Shown piece after piece: positions 9,438 to 18,140 of a DNA stretch of 64,000 nt. Each line of letters starts with the position of its first letter. The stretch's first letter is position 1. The stretch spans positions 1 to 64,000 of the forward strand of contig JBGUYY010000029.1 in NCBI GenBank assembly GCA_045222555.1, read 5' to 3'. The notes under the pieces were generated by a model, which saw nothing but the letters and a program-made list of their open reading frames with translations, was not told the DNA's origin and did not search any database. This stretch comes from UBA1756 sp045222555 (GTDB lineage: Bacteria > Bacteroidota > Bacteroidia > Bacteroidales > WCHB1-69). A program made the translations under genes and the position numbers.

Positions 9438-10283
9438 TTAGAATTTCTTTTGCTCCACCTGTAGCACCTCGTGCGTTTCGGCATCCATCAGGATGGCCAC
9501 CACACTGCAGTTGCTGAGGTTCCAGCTTTTGGTACTGCAGTCCAGCTCGTACGATTTGAGGTAAGTGCCGTCTTCCTCTGGTGTGGTGAGTTGGGTGCCG
9601 TAAACGCCGTTCAACGAACCGCGCAGCACATGGTTGTGTACGTAGTCGCTGATGACCTCCTCGCCGTCTTTCTGCGGCGCAACGATACCATCCTCAATGA
9701 CATACAGCGCTAACTGCACCTCTCCACTGTAGCCGTTGAGCAGGGTGGTTTTGGTGTGGGCGGTGAGCTTTTGGGAAGATGCATCAAAAATGTTGATGAT
9801 CTGCACGGCTGCCACACACTCTTTTGTCATCTCCTGATCGATAGCGGGTTGCCATGAGGAGATGTTCAGCGCAAATGCGTTGTTGTACTGTGTGCGGCTG
9901 ACCACCGCCGACGGGGTGCCGATTTGTGCGACGCTGTAGTCCTGATAAAGGGTGGTACCCTCCTCCGTGCGGAAATCGGTGCTGAATTCGCCCATCGGCG
10001 TGGCAAAAATGCCAGCATGAATGCCGATGGCCACCAATGTGTCACCGTAGCGCTCGTGAAGTGCCGTCAGGGCGCGGTGCCCGTCGGGACAGTTGGTGCA
10101 GCGGGTGCCAGTGTACTCTTCAATGAGCACCTTGCGGAAAAGATTTTCCTCGTCAAGTGCAGGGAACTCCACGTCAGTGTTTACGCTGTCGTCAGGAGTG
10201 ATATAAGGGCCCTCAATCTTGTCACACGCCGCAAGGGCAGCGACGGCAAAAAGGACGGATATGAATAGTTTTGCTGTTTTCAT
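9438..10283 (-). CDS. Omp28-family outer-membrane lipoprotein
   Basis: This 281-aa protein has a lipoprotein signal peptide (ALAAC, Cys20). The mature part starts with a thioredoxin-like fold carrying EEYTGTRCTNCPDGH, that is a CxxC pair (Cys62, Cys65), typical of the Omp28-related family described from Porphyromonas and relatives. The rest is beta-rich. It lies 12 nt downstream of the DUF6029 gene, itself 1 nt from a TlpA-like thioredoxin. Two CxxC proteins flanking a barrel suggest an envelope redox or disulfide function, but this is inference. The precise role of Omp28 is not established. Confidence 0.87.
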   Translation of the reverse strand: MKTAKLFISVLFAVAALAACDKIEGPYITPDDSVNTDVEFPALDEENLFRKVLIEEYTGTRCTNCPDGHRALTALHERYGDTLVAIGIHAGIFATPMGEFSTDFRTEEGTTLYQDYSVAQIGTPSAVVSRTQYNNAFALNISSWQPAIDQEMTKECVAAVQIINIFDASSQKLTAHTKTTLLNGYSGEVQLALYVIEDGIVAPQKDGEEVISDYVHNHVLRGSLNGVYGTQLTTPEEDGTYLKSYELDCSTKSWNLSNCSVVAILMDAETHEVLQVEQKKF

Positions 10284-10295
10284 GATGTTGGAGGT

Positions 10296-12014
10296 TTAGA
10301 AGGATGTGGTGACGTTGAGCCCGAGGCCGTAAGAGGCGGGCACGCTGCGGCAAACACCGCCGATACAAAGGATGCCCTCCTTGGTCTTGCCGAAGTTCAG
10401 GGCGATGCGGGTGGTCTTGATGACAAAAGCCGCCGCAATGTTATAATAATGGGTGCGGTGCATCTTGTCGGCATTGCCGTAGTTCCATTGGTCGGAAACC
10501 GAAATAAACCAGTGCGGCGCAATGGAGTACTCTAACAAACCGTAAAGCCAGCTGCCGTCGTCCTCCTTGGCATACAAGTGGTTGACCTCGAACTTCAATG
10601 CATGCTTGGTGTTGATCTTGTAGGTCACCTTGCCCATCACGTTATGACCTTTGAACAGCGGGCTCGGGTGGCCCTGCAAAATGGTAAGGTTATAGGTGAT
10701 GAAGTTGTAGGCGAGGTCGAGTTTCCAGCTCTTGTTGTTGAAACGGTGACTGAACTCGATGCCGATGTCCTGATACAGCAGGTCATCGCCGAAAGCAAAG
10801 AAGCGGGAAGTGTAGCCATCGGTGCCATTCACGAGTCCGCTGGCTTCGGCTTCGGGCACCAACTTCTGCTCCACATTGTGGAAGCGGGCGTAGTTGGCCG
10901 TGATGTCAATGCCGTACTTGCCACCGATTTTCGATCCCTTCGGAATCTTGTAGTTCACCTGCGCCTGCACGCCGATCTGGCCGTTAGGCTGACTGGCATA
11001 CGTGTAGTTGCCGAGCAACGCATAGGTGTACTGACGGTTGACAGCGGGTATGTAGTTGATGCTGAGCAGACTGGTGGATGCGGAGATATCGCGCTGCGAG
11101 CGGAAGTCCATGTTGTCGGAACGGATGAACGAAGCTTCCACACCGAAGCCTTTCATCGAGTAGGAAGCGGTGAGCAGGAAGGCGTTTCCGTTCTTATAGA
11201 TATAGTTGTTGGTGTTGTTGGGGTCGTTGATTTTGTGGGCGAATTCGCTCTCCAAACGGAAACCCTTGTAGCCGAAGTTGAGCCGTGCCGCCCATGTGGC
11301 GATGTTCTGTGGAATCTTGTCGGCATAAATGATGCCGTCGGGTTGGTCGGGGTAGGAGATGTACATGTCGCGCTCGCTCTTTTCGTACTTGCTTACAAAA
11401 CTTCCGCCGACAGAGAGCACCACACCGCTCTCCGACAGCTTGCCGATCATATCGCTGAACGACAGCTCGCCGTCCAATCCGCGCACATAGTCGTGACGGT
11501 CGGTGTATTTGAAGTCGAAGTTTTTGCGCTCGATGCCCCATACGCCTTTGAGGATGATGCCTTTGTAGGGCGTGACCTTGATGCGTGCGCCGAGCAGACT
11601 GTTGTCGATGCCGAGTTGGCGGTCTTCGTAGGCTCTCAGCGTGAAACCATTGCCGAACTGTTCGTAGAACGTGCCGGCAGTCACTTGGATGAAATCATTC
11701 TTATAGTCAAGAAAATAGTTCGTAAGTCCTTGACCTTTATAGCCGATGTCCTCGAAGTCGATGAGCGGATAACTGTAAAATTCGTACCGCAAGCCAGCCG
11801 TGAAACCGCTGTTGGTGTAGTTGAGGTTGAGCCACGTGTTGGCACGCACCTTCTCCTTCACCTCCTTGGCTCCGATGATAGAGTCGGGGATGTAGTACAT
11901 TCCGTTAAAACCGAAGTCGCCGCTGATATGCCCCCATTTCGACTGTCCCCATGCCGTACTGCAGCATAATATCGTAATGAGCAGTGCGGTCAGGATTGGA
12001 AATATACGTCTCAT
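10296..12014 (-). CDS. DUF6029-family outer-membrane beta-barrel protein
   Basis: This 572-aa protein has a signal peptide ending near residue 23 (Ala-Trp-Gly-Gln). The mature protein consists of alternating amphipathic strands with many aromatic girdle residues and ends in a hydrophobic/aromatic strand finishing with Phe, the signature of an outer-membrane barrel. Sequence style (GHISGDFGFNGMYY, then repeated GLRYEFYSYP- and GNYTYA-type strands) matches the DUF6029 family of Bacteroidota. It is separated by 1 nt from the upstream TlpA-like gene and 12 nt from the downstream Omp28 gene. The substrate or cargo is unknown. Confidence 0.82.
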   Translation of the reverse strand: MRRIFPILTALLITILCCSTAWGQSKWGHISGDFGFNGMYYIPDSIIGAKEVKEKVRANTWLNLNYTNSGFTAGLRYEFYSYPLIDFEDIGYKGQGLTNYFLDYKNDFIQVTAGTFYEQFGNGFTLRAYEDRQLGIDNSLLGARIKVTPYKGIILKGVWGIERKNFDFKYTDRHDYVRGLDGELSFSDMIGKLSESGVVLSVGGSFVSKYEKSERDMYISYPDQPDGIIYADKIPQNIATWAARLNFGYKGFRLESEFAHKINDPNNTNNYIYKNGNAFLLTASYSMKGFGVEASFIRSDNMDFRSQRDISASTSLLSINYIPAVNRQYTYALLGNYTYASQPNGQIGVQAQVNYKIPKGSKIGGKYGIDITANYARFHNVEQKLVPEAEASGLVNGTDGYTSRFFAFGDDLLYQDIGIEFSHRFNNKSWKLDLAYNFITYNLTILQGHPSPLFKGHNVMGKVTYKINTKHALKFEVNHLYAKEDDGSWLYGLLEYSIAPHWFISVSDQWNYGNADKMHRTHYYNIAAAFVIKTTRIALNFGKTKEGILCIGGVCRSVPASYGLGLNVTTSF

Positions 12015-12015
12015 G

Positions 12016-12528
12016 TTATTCTTTGTCTTTATTCTGCAAATTCTTCAGCACTTCGTAAACTTCGTTTTCACCGCCCTGCGCGTAGGAGGTGTGCGACCAC
12101 ACGAGGTTGCCGTATTGGTCGAATACGCAGAGGAACGGCACGTCCACCACATTCATGGCGCGCTTGAAGTCGGAGTTGACATCCTGCAGCACCACGTAGT
12201 CCCAGCCCTTTGCACGCACGAAAGGTGCCACTTTGGAGGCCGAACGACTATCGTCGATGGAGACGGCGAACAATGTCACGCCAAACTCTTCCACCCAGTC
12301 TTCATAAACCAATGAGATGGCGTCGAGCTCTTCGCGGCACGGCATGCACCACGTCGCCCACAAACTGACGATGAACGGATGCTCACCGGTGGTCATCTGC
12401 TTGGTGCTGAAGGTCTCACCGTCAAGGGTTTTCAATTCTACAGAAGGAAGTCTTGCCCCATTGTCAAGCTGGGCGAACATGCTGCCGCACATAAGGATGA
12501 ACGCGGCAAGGAGGATGATTTTTTTCAT
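12016..12528 (-). CDS. TlpA/ResA-like secreted thioredoxin
   Basis: This 170-aa protein has a signal peptide (cleavage near Phe-Ala-Gln20) and one TlpA/AhpC-type thioredoxin domain. The active site is WATWCMPC (Cys61, Cys64), and the cis-Pro region is VDVPFLCVFD. Such proteins reduce disulfides or cytochrome-maturation partners in the periplasm. It is the first gene of the series running to the GH5-like gene at 6888, and a -7 box lies 36 nt upstream. The downstream Omp28 gene also encodes a CxxC protein, suggesting a redox pair. Confidence 0.9.
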   Translation of the reverse strand: MKKIILLAAFILMCGSMFAQLDNGARLPSVELKTLDGETFSTKQMTTGEHPFIVSLWATWCMPCREELDAISLVYEDWVEEFGVTLFAVSIDDSRSASKVAPFVRAKGWDYVVLQDVNSDFKRAMNVVDVPFLCVFDQYGNLVWSHTSYAQGGENEVYEVLKNLQNKDKE

Positions 12529-12563
12529 TTTTATAATGATTAATTTTCGATGAATCTAATGGG

Positions 12564-12571
12564 CAAAAATA
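12564..12571 (-). promoter_or_regulatory. -7 promoter box for the TlpA-DUF6029-Omp28 series
   Basis: On the minus strand this reads TATTTTTG, an exact Bacteroidales -7 box (TAnnTTTG), about 36 nt before the TlpA-like start codon. No clear -33 TTG is present at the usual spacing. Confidence 0.5.
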
Positions 12572-12645
12572 CAATATTTTTGCGAAGTATGAGAGACGTT
12601 TTTGAAAAAAAAGTTTAAACCGTGAATTCCGCCAGTTTTACCAAT

Positions 12646-12675
12646 AAAAAAACTCCAGCCATCATTGCTGGAGTT
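12646..12675 (-). terminator. Rho-independent terminator of tRNA-Leu
   Basis: Nine-bp perfect stem (arms 12651-12659 and 12667-12675) with a 7-nt loop. On the minus strand it is followed by a run of seven T, directly downstream of the tRNA. Confidence 0.85.
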
Positions 12676-12688
12676 CTCTTTCAAATTG

Positions 12689-12772
12689 TGCCCAAGACAA
12701 GAGTCGAACTTGCACGAGCTAATGCTCACCACCCCCTCAAAGTGGCGTGTCTACCAATTCCACCACCTGGGC
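12689..12772 (-). tRNA. tRNA-Leu (anticodon GAG)
   Basis: An 84-nt class II tRNA. Acceptor arms GCCCAGG and CTTGGGC pair over 7 bp. The anticodon stem CCACT/GGTGG encloses the loop TTGAGGG, giving anticodon GAG (reads CUC/CUU). A long variable arm and a GTTCGACTC T-loop region are present. CCA is not encoded. A terminator follows and a -7 box precedes it. Confidence 0.95.
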
Positions 12773-12785
12773 TCATTTGCGGCTG

Positions 12786-12793
12786 CAAAAATA
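12786..12793 (-). promoter_or_regulatory. -7 promoter box for tRNA-Leu
   Basis: TATTTTTG on the minus strand, 14 nt upstream of the tRNA 5' end, in the expected position for a Bacteroidales promoter. Confidence 0.55.
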
Positions 12794-12980
12794 CAACTTT
12801 TTTTATTTCATTTTATAAAATGATAAAAATATTTTTCTTCCTTCAATAATTTTATAAAATATTGATAAATAATGAATTATAAATAATGAATAAAAAGCAA
12901 TAAAAGAACAAGAGCAAAGGATACATCCTGTATGCCGCAATAAATAGAAGAAAGATGCGTAAAACGTCGAATCTTCGAAT

Positions 12981-13730
12981 TTAGAACAACGCGATGGAAA
13001 TGCCCAGCGACATGGGGTTCATGGCAGGGCCCTTGCCCGTTTCAAACACCTTGTTCAGCTGATAGGAGTAGTACACGCCAAATGACTTCCAACCCATGCG
13101 GATGAACACGTCTGCACTGAATTTCTGCTTGTGGTAAAAGTCGAGATCCTTGTAGTTGAGGTAGTCGCCCTCCACACCGTTGGTGTGAGGCCCTTTGTAT
13201 TTGTAGGAGAGACCGGCCACCAAACCCACATGCACACCCAAGTCAATCTTGAAACCGCAGGGATGACGGTAACGGATCTCAATGGGGATGTTGACATTCA
13301 TATAGGCAAGCCTACTGTGCTTGTATTCAAGGTCTTCTGGAAGAATGTAGTACTGGCTGATGTCTTTGCTCCGGTTGTATTTAAACATGCAGTCGGAATA
13401 CTGGGTGTAGTAGGTGAAGCCGAGACCGAGGCCGAAAGATAGCGACTTGGCCTGTGGAAGGATAAAGTCCCACATGGCCGATACGTTGAAGCCGGGATCG
13501 AACTTCATGAAGTTGCCCTGCGACGGAGTGCCCATCCAAAAACTATGGTAGATGTCGAACACCAAGCGGTCGCGCACCACCAGAGGCTTGTATTCTTTCT
13601 GCGGCTTATCGGCGGGTTTCTCCACGTTGCTTTCGGCAGGCTCAGTCGACTGCGTTGGCGTGTCATTTTGCGCATGCCCCGCGGCAAACAGGGCGAAAAG
13701 GAGGATTAAAAGGAGTGACTTTTTCATCAT
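12981..13730 (-). CDS. Small outer-membrane beta-barrel protein (PorT/OmpW-like fold)
   Basis: This 249-aa protein starts MMKK (the second Met is equally possible) with a signal peptide ending near His-Ala-Gln21. A low-complexity Thr/Glu/Pro/Lys linker runs to about residue 50. The rest is composed of about eight amphipathic strands with glycine/aromatic patterns (LGLGFTYYTQY, VHVGLVAGLSYKY) and ends in Phe, as expected for an outer-membrane barrel of the outer-membrane beta-barrel domain class. It is monocistronic: tRNA-Leu lies downstream, and a -7 box (13747-13754) lies 17 nt upstream. Specific function unknown. Confidence 0.78.
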   Translation of the reverse strand: MMKKSLLLILLFALFAAGHAQNDTPTQSTEPAESNVEKPADKPQKEYKPLVVRDRLVFDIYHSFWMGTPSQGNFMKFDPGFNVSAMWDFILPQAKSLSFGLGLGFTYYTQYSDCMFKYNRSKDISQYYILPEDLEYKHSRLAYMNVNIPIEIRYRHPCGFKIDLGVHVGLVAGLSYKYKGPHTNGVEGDYLNYKDLDFYHKQKFSADVFIRMGWKSFGVYYSYQLNKVFETGKGPAMNPMSLGISIALF

Positions 13731-13746
13731 ATTTTAAATCAGGCTG

Positions 13747-13754
13747 CAAAAATA
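13747..13754 (-). promoter_or_regulatory. -7 promoter box for the barrel protein gene
   Basis: TATTTTTG on the minus strand, 17 nt before the start codon; the leader would be very short. Confidence 0.45.
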
Positions 13755-13798
13755 CAAACAATTTTTGAGAGCGTGTAATGGGAGTGAAAAAAAAGTTG

Positions 13799-13806
13799 TA
13801 TTTTTG
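13799..13806 (+). promoter_or_regulatory. -7 promoter box for tRNA(CAU)
   Basis: TATTTTTG on the plus strand, ending 24 nt before the tRNA 5' end. A -33 TTG at ideal spacing is not evident. Confidence 0.5.
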
Positions 13807-13830
13807 CACCGCAATTCCCGTTAGGGGTTG

Positions 13831-13904
13831 GGTCCTATAGCTCAGTTGGTTAGAGCAGCTGACTCATAATCAGCGGGTCCTTGGTTCGAGCCCGAGTGGG
13901 ACCA
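13831..13904 (+). tRNA. tRNA with anticodon CAT, probably tRNA-Ile2 (lysidine type)
   Basis: A 74-nt tRNA with a 7-bp acceptor (GGTCCTA with TGGGACC) and anticodon arm GCTGA-CTCATAA-TCAGC. The CAT anticodon fits either elongator tRNA-Met or tRNA-Ile2. The acceptor pairs C4-G69 and C5-G68 are the ones reported as recognition elements for TilS, the lysidine synthetase, in Escherichia coli tRNA-Ile2; elongator Met there has T4-A69 and A5-T68. I therefore favour Ile2, but the assignment is not certain. CCA is not encoded. Confidence 0.92.
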
Positions 13905-13907
13905 CAA

Positions 13908-13943
13908 AAAAGCGGCAGGTGTCATCAGAGGCTTGCCGCTTTT
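13908..13943. terminator. Bidirectional terminator between tRNA(CAU) and the EF-G gene
   Basis: Ten-bp stem (13908-13917 with 13934-13943) with an A-run on the left and a T-run on the right. It can end the tRNA transcript on the plus strand and the convergent EF-G transcript on the minus strand. Confidence 0.8.
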
Positions 13944-13978
13944 GCTTTTTTGGGTATAAAATGTGTGAAAAATCGCTG

Positions 13979-16063
13979 TTAACGCGCCTTTTCTTTCTCC
14001 TCAGCCTGACGTTTCTTCACGATTTCTTCCTGCAGGGCAGCAGGCATGGGCTGATATTCGAAGAACTCCATCGAGTAGTTGGCGCGCCCGCTGGTGATGT
14101 TGCGCAGGGCGGTGGCGTAGCCGAACATCTCGGAGAGCGGGATGAAACCGTCGAGTTTCTGTGAGCCTTTGCGGAAACGGCGCATGTTCTCGATGCGGCC
14201 GCGGCGCTTGTTGAGGTCGCGCGTCACGTTGCCGATGAAGTCGTCGGGCGTGCTCACTTCCACCTTCATGATAGGCTCCTTCACGATGGGGTTGGCTTTC
14301 TTGAATGCCTGCTTGAAGCACATCGCCGCACAAAGCTGGAAGGCCATGTCGCTGGAATCCACGGGGTGGAAGCTGCCGTCCACGAGCACACATTTCACGT
14401 CCACCACGGGGTAGCCGGCCACCGGACTCTTGACCATGGCATTGATGAGACCTTTCTGGATGGAGGGCAGGAACTCTTTGGGCACCACGCCGCCCTTGGT
14501 CATGTCGATGAACTCAAAGCCCTTGCCGGGATTGGGCTCGAAGCGGATGACGGTGTGGGCAAACTGTCCCTTACCACCGCTCTGCTTCACGTGGCGGTAG
14601 TTGCACTCGGTTTCGGTGGTGATGGTCTCGCGGTACGATACGGAGGGTGCACCCACGGTGATGGGCACCTTGAACTCGTCGCGGATGCGCTCCACCAAAA
14701 TCTCGAGGTGCAGCTCGCCCATGCCGGCGATGATGGTCTCCTCAGTTTCCTCGTCGAAGTGGGAGTGGAAGGAGGGGTCTTCGTTGGTGAGTTTGGCCAA
14801 TGCCTCGCCGAGCTTGTTGCGGTTTTTCTTGTCCTCCATGTTGATTTTCATCTCAATAACGGCCGGCGGCACGTTGATGGACTCCAACAGCACGGGCTGC
14901 TTCTCATCGCAGAGCGTGTCGCCGGTGCGGCTGTACTTCATGCCCACGAGAGCCACGATTTCGCCGGCTCCGGCCTCAGTAATTTCTTGACGCTCTTTGG
15001 CTTTGATGCGGAAGATGCGGCCCACGCGCTCGTTCTTGCCCTTGTTGGTGTTGTACACGCTCATGCCGTTCTGCAGCTTGCCGCTGAAGATGCGGATGAA
15101 GGTCTGCTGTCCCACGTACGGGTCGTTGATGAGTTTGAAGGCGAGAGCTGCAAAAGGCTGGTTGTTAGAAGGTTGAAGATGAATGTTTTTCTCCTCATCA
15201 TCAGGATCGTGGGCGATGACGGCACCGAGGTCGGTGGGAGAGGGGAGATAGGCGACGATGGCGTCGAGCAGGAGCTGGATACCCTTGTTCTTGTAGGCTG
15301 CGCCACATAGCACAGGCGTCACCAACAGTTTGATGGTGGCCTCGCGGATGGCTTTCTTCAGCAGTTCTTCGCTCACCTCTTGGTCATCCAAGTAAAGTTC
15401 AGCGATTTCGTCATCGAAGTCGGCGAGTTTCTCGATCATGACGCGGCGGGCTTCCAAAGCTTGCGGCATCAGTTCGGCGGGGATGTCGCTCACGATGCGC
15501 TCTTTCTCTTTGAAAGTGATGGCTTTCATCACCACGAGGTCCACCATGCCTTGGAACTCGCTCTCGGCGCCGATGGGCATCTGGATGGGCAGTGCGTTGG
15601 CGCCAAGGTACTTGTTCATCTGCGCCACCACTTCTTGGAAGTTGGCTCCAACACGGTCCATCTTGTTCACGAAGGCGATACGGGGCACGCGGTACTTGTC
15701 GGCCTGGTTCCACACGGTCTCGCTCTGCGGTTCCACGCCGCCTACGGCACAGAATACCGCCACCATGCCGTCGATCACGCGCAGCGAACGCTCCACCTCG
15801 ATGGTGAAGTCCACATGACCGGGAGTGTCGATCAGGTTGATCTGGTAGCCGTCCCACTGGGCGGTGATGGCCGCGGAGGCGATGGTGATACCACGCTCCT
15901 GCTCCTGCTTCATGAAATCCATGGTGGCCTGACCGTCGTGGGTCTCGCCCACCTTGCGGTTTACGCCCGTGAAGAAGAGGATTCGTTCCGATACGGTGGT
16001 CTTGCCAGCGTCGATATGCGCTGCGATTCCGATGTTTCTGAGTTTTGAAATGCTGTTATTCAT
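13979..16063 (-). CDS. fusA: Elongation factor G paralogue (outside the str operon)
   Basis: This 694-aa protein has all EF-G domains at normal length. GTPase motifs are intact: AHIDAGKT (15-22), RGITI, DTPGH and NKMD. Domain IV keeps the canonical GGVVPKE motif and the loop DGSFHPVDSSD. Domain V ends LSEMFGYATALR...SGRANYSMEFF with a Lys/Glu-rich tail. The product translocates tRNA-mRNA on the ribosome or acts in recycling. A second EF-G lies in the str operon at 57811. In Bacteroides a non-hydrolysing EF-G2 paralogue matters for gut colonisation; whether this gene corresponds to it cannot be told, and its GTPase motifs look functional. The gene stands alone with a bidirectional terminator downstream. 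Confidence 0.93.
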   Translation of the reverse strand: MNNSISKLRNIGIAAHIDAGKTTVSERILFFTGVNRKVGETHDGQATMDFMKQEQERGITIASAAITAQWDGYQINLIDTPGHVDFTIEVERSLRVIDGMVAVFCAVGGVEPQSETVWNQADKYRVPRIAFVNKMDRVGANFQEVVAQMNKYLGANALPIQMPIGAESEFQGMVDLVVMKAITFKEKERIVSDIPAELMPQALEARRVMIEKLADFDDEIAELYLDDQEVSEELLKKAIREATIKLLVTPVLCGAAYKNKGIQLLLDAIVAYLPSPTDLGAVIAHDPDDEEKNIHLQPSNNQPFAALAFKLINDPYVGQQTFIRIFSGKLQNGMSVYNTNKGKNERVGRIFRIKAKERQEITEAGAGEIVALVGMKYSRTGDTLCDEKQPVLLESINVPPAVIEMKINMEDKKNRNKLGEALAKLTNEDPSFHSHFDEETEETIIAGMGELHLEILVERIRDEFKVPITVGAPSVSYRETITTETECNYRHVKQSGGKGQFAHTVIRFEPNPGKGFEFIDMTKGGVVPKEFLPSIQKGLINAMVKSPVAGYPVVDVKCVLVDGSFHPVDSSDMAFQLCAAMCFKQAFKKANPIVKEPIMKVEVSTPDDFIGNVTRDLNKRRGRIENMRRFRKGSQKLDGFIPLSEMFGYATALRNITSGRANYSMEFFEYQPMPAALQEEIVKKRQAEEKEKAR

Positions 16064-16166
16064 TATTTAAATAATTATTTTTCAATGATTTGTATTTGGA
16101 AAAATGTCGATGCAAAAGTACATCTTTTTTTTGAATTTCTCCCCACGAGGCATGCAGAAAATGTTG

Positions 16167-16174
16167 TATTTTTG
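16167..16174 (+). promoter_or_regulatory. -7 promoter box for the MBOAT gene; decides its start codon
   Basis: TATTTTTG lies 37 nt upstream of ATG 16212. The open frame extends upstream to 16104, but transcription from this box would begin after that ATG, so 16212 is the better start. Confidence 0.5.
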
Positions 16175-16211
16175 CCGCTTCAATTTAAGACCCGCAGCTG
16201 ACGACGAAACG

Positions 16212-18071
16212 ATGAACTTAGAGAACATCCGAATCTTCTTCACCAATATCTTTTCCTTTGATGAAAAGTATCCGCTTCTCTTCACCCAGTTCTACTTCTG
16301 GGCCTTCTTCGCATTGGTCTTCGCCGTTTTTTCATTGACGCGCAACCGCTGCCTGCTCCGCAACGCCTTCCTTTTCTTCGTCAGCCTTTTCTTCTATTAT
16401 AAGACCTCCGGACTCTTTGTCATTATCTTGATAATCACTACCTTATATGGTTATTTTATAGGGAGATGGACGGAAAAGGCCGAGCGGCAGGGGTGGCGAA
16501 AACTATGGATGATTGTGGGCGTTGCCCTCAACCTGCTGGTGCTCTGCTACTTTAAATATGCTTATTTCTTTACGGATTCCTATAACACACTGTTTCATAG
16601 TGATTTGAAGGTGGTGAACTGGTTCGCCCAGTGGACCAACGAGCTGGCGGGAAAGAACTATTTCGATGCCAGCAAGATTCTGCTTCCAGTGGGTATTTCC
16701 TTTTATACTTTCCAGAGTATCAGTTATTTGGTAGATGTTTATAGGAAGAAATGCCAGGCCATCCGTAACATTCTCGACTTTGGCTTCTATGTCAGCTTTT
16801 TCCCAGGCCTGGTGGCAGGTCCTATCATCCGTGCCGACCAGTTTGTGCCGCAGTTGTACAAGAAATTCTTCCTGTCGCGCCGCCAGTTCGGTATCGCTAT
16901 CTTTTGGATTCTCAACGGATTGGCCAAGAAAATCATCATGAGCGACTATCTCGCCGTGAACTTTGTGGACCGCGTGTTCGACAATCCGCATCTCTTCACG
17001 CCGTTTGAGAACCTGTCGGCACTGTTCATCTATTCGTTGCAGGTGTATGCCGACTTTTCGGGCTATACCGACATTGCCATCGGTGTGGCCATGCTGATGG
17101 GCTTCTACTTGCCGCTCAACTTCAACTCGCCTTACAAGGCCACCAATGCAGGCAACTTCTGGAAGCGTTGGCACATCTCGCTATCTAACTGGTTGAAAGA
17201 CTATTTGTATATCCCGATGGGCGGTAATCGCAACGCTACGCCCGCCACTTTCATCATCATTGTGGTGGTGAGTGTGGTGGCCGTGCTACTCACCCGCAGT
17301 TGGGTGTTGGCCTGCGTGTTGGGAGGCATTGCCCTCGTGCTGGCGCTTTTCGCCATCTTCTGGAAGGAGAGCCGCCGTAAAATCAGCACCAACATCAACA
17401 ATATGAATACCATGTTGTTAGGTGGTTTGTGGCATGGTGCCAGCTGGAACTTCATGATCTGGGGCGGACTCAACGGACTGGGGATTTTGGTGTACAAATT
17501 CTGGAAAGGGGTGAAACTCCCTGTTCGTAGTGCAGTCATCACCGTGATTTTCGGGGCTTTTGCGGTATGTACGTATTTTTTCCCGAGTCCGCTGCTGTGG
17601 ATTGGCAGCGTATGGACCGGCTGCATCTGCGCAGGAACATTGGTGAAACAGCTTGGCGCGATCATTTTCAGGAAGACCTACGTGGGCTGGCTCGACAAAG
17701 TGTGGGGCATCGCGCAGACTTTTGTCTTCATCTCCTTCACCCGTTTGTTCTTCCGCTCCGGCTCCAACCTCGACCCCGCTACGGCCAACGAAACCGCCTG
17801 GAACACAGCGAAATCGATGGTGACACAGATTGGTAGTCACTGGGACTTTTCGCTCATCCCCGACATATTAGGGGCTTACAAATATGTATTTATTATGTTC
17901 TTGGTGGGAATGGTGATACACTGGTTGCCCGACCGTTGGAAGCGTTGGTACCGCTACAATTTCGCGGTTTTGCCGATGTGGGTGCTGGTGCTGGTAGTGG
18001 TGGCGGCCGTTTTCGTGCTGTATCAGTTCGTCACCGCCGACCTGCAGCCGTTTATCTACTTCCAGTTCTAA
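16212..18071 (+). CDS. MBOAT family O-acyltransferase (AlgI/DltB-like)
   Basis: This 619-aa polytopic membrane protein has roughly a dozen hydrophobic segments. The MBOAT signature is clear: FFPGLVAGPI, then FWKRWHISLSNWLKDYLYIPMG, then LGGLWHGASWNF carrying the putative catalytic His408. This family transfers acyl, often acetyl, groups to extracellular polysaccharide, peptidoglycan or teichoic-type substrates from the membrane. The start at 16212 (MNLENIRIFF) is preferred because a -7 box lies between it and the upstream in-frame ATG at 16104. No SGNH/AlgJ-type partner gene is adjacent, which leaves the substrate open. It runs divergently from the EF-G gene. Confidence 0.9.
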   Translation: MNLENIRIFFTNIFSFDEKYPLLFTQFYFWAFFALVFAVFSLTRNRCLLRNAFLFFVSLFFYYKTSGLFVIILIITTLYGYFIGRWTEKAERQGWRKLWMIVGVALNLLVLCYFKYAYFFTDSYNTLFHSDLKVVNWFAQWTNELAGKNYFDASKILLPVGISFYTFQSISYLVDVYRKKCQAIRNILDFGFYVSFFPGLVAGPIIRADQFVPQLYKKFFLSRRQFGIAIFWILNGLAKKIIMSDYLAVNFVDRVFDNPHLFTPFENLSALFIYSLQVYADFSGYTDIAIGVAMLMGFYLPLNFNSPYKATNAGNFWKRWHISLSNWLKDYLYIPMGGNRNATPATFIIIVVVSVVAVLLTRSWVLACVLGGIALVLALFAIFWKESRRKISTNINNMNTMLLGGLWHGASWNFMIWGGLNGLGILVYKFWKGVKLPVRSAVITVIFGAFAVCTYFFPSPLLWIGSVWTGCICAGTLVKQLGAIIFRKTYVGWLDKVWGIAQTFVFISFTRLFFRSGSNLDPATANETAWNTAKSMVTQIGSHWDFSLIPDILGAYKYVFIMFLVGMVIHWLPDRWKRWYRYNFAVLPMWVLVLVVVAAVFVLYQFVTADLQPFIYFQF

Positions 18072-18140
18072 TTTAATTCCATCGTTTTCAATGAATTAAT
18101 GAAAATAGGGTAGGGGTATAATCTGTGAATTCTGCATAAA

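Noticed and set aside
10578..11969. 463-codon open frame on the plus strand, antisense to the DUF6029 gene
   Set aside because: It is the mirror of a clear barrel protein with signal peptide; no domain, promoter or neighbour supports it. Similar long antisense frames occur opposite the EF-G gene (14366-15310) and the repeat protein (31193-32242).
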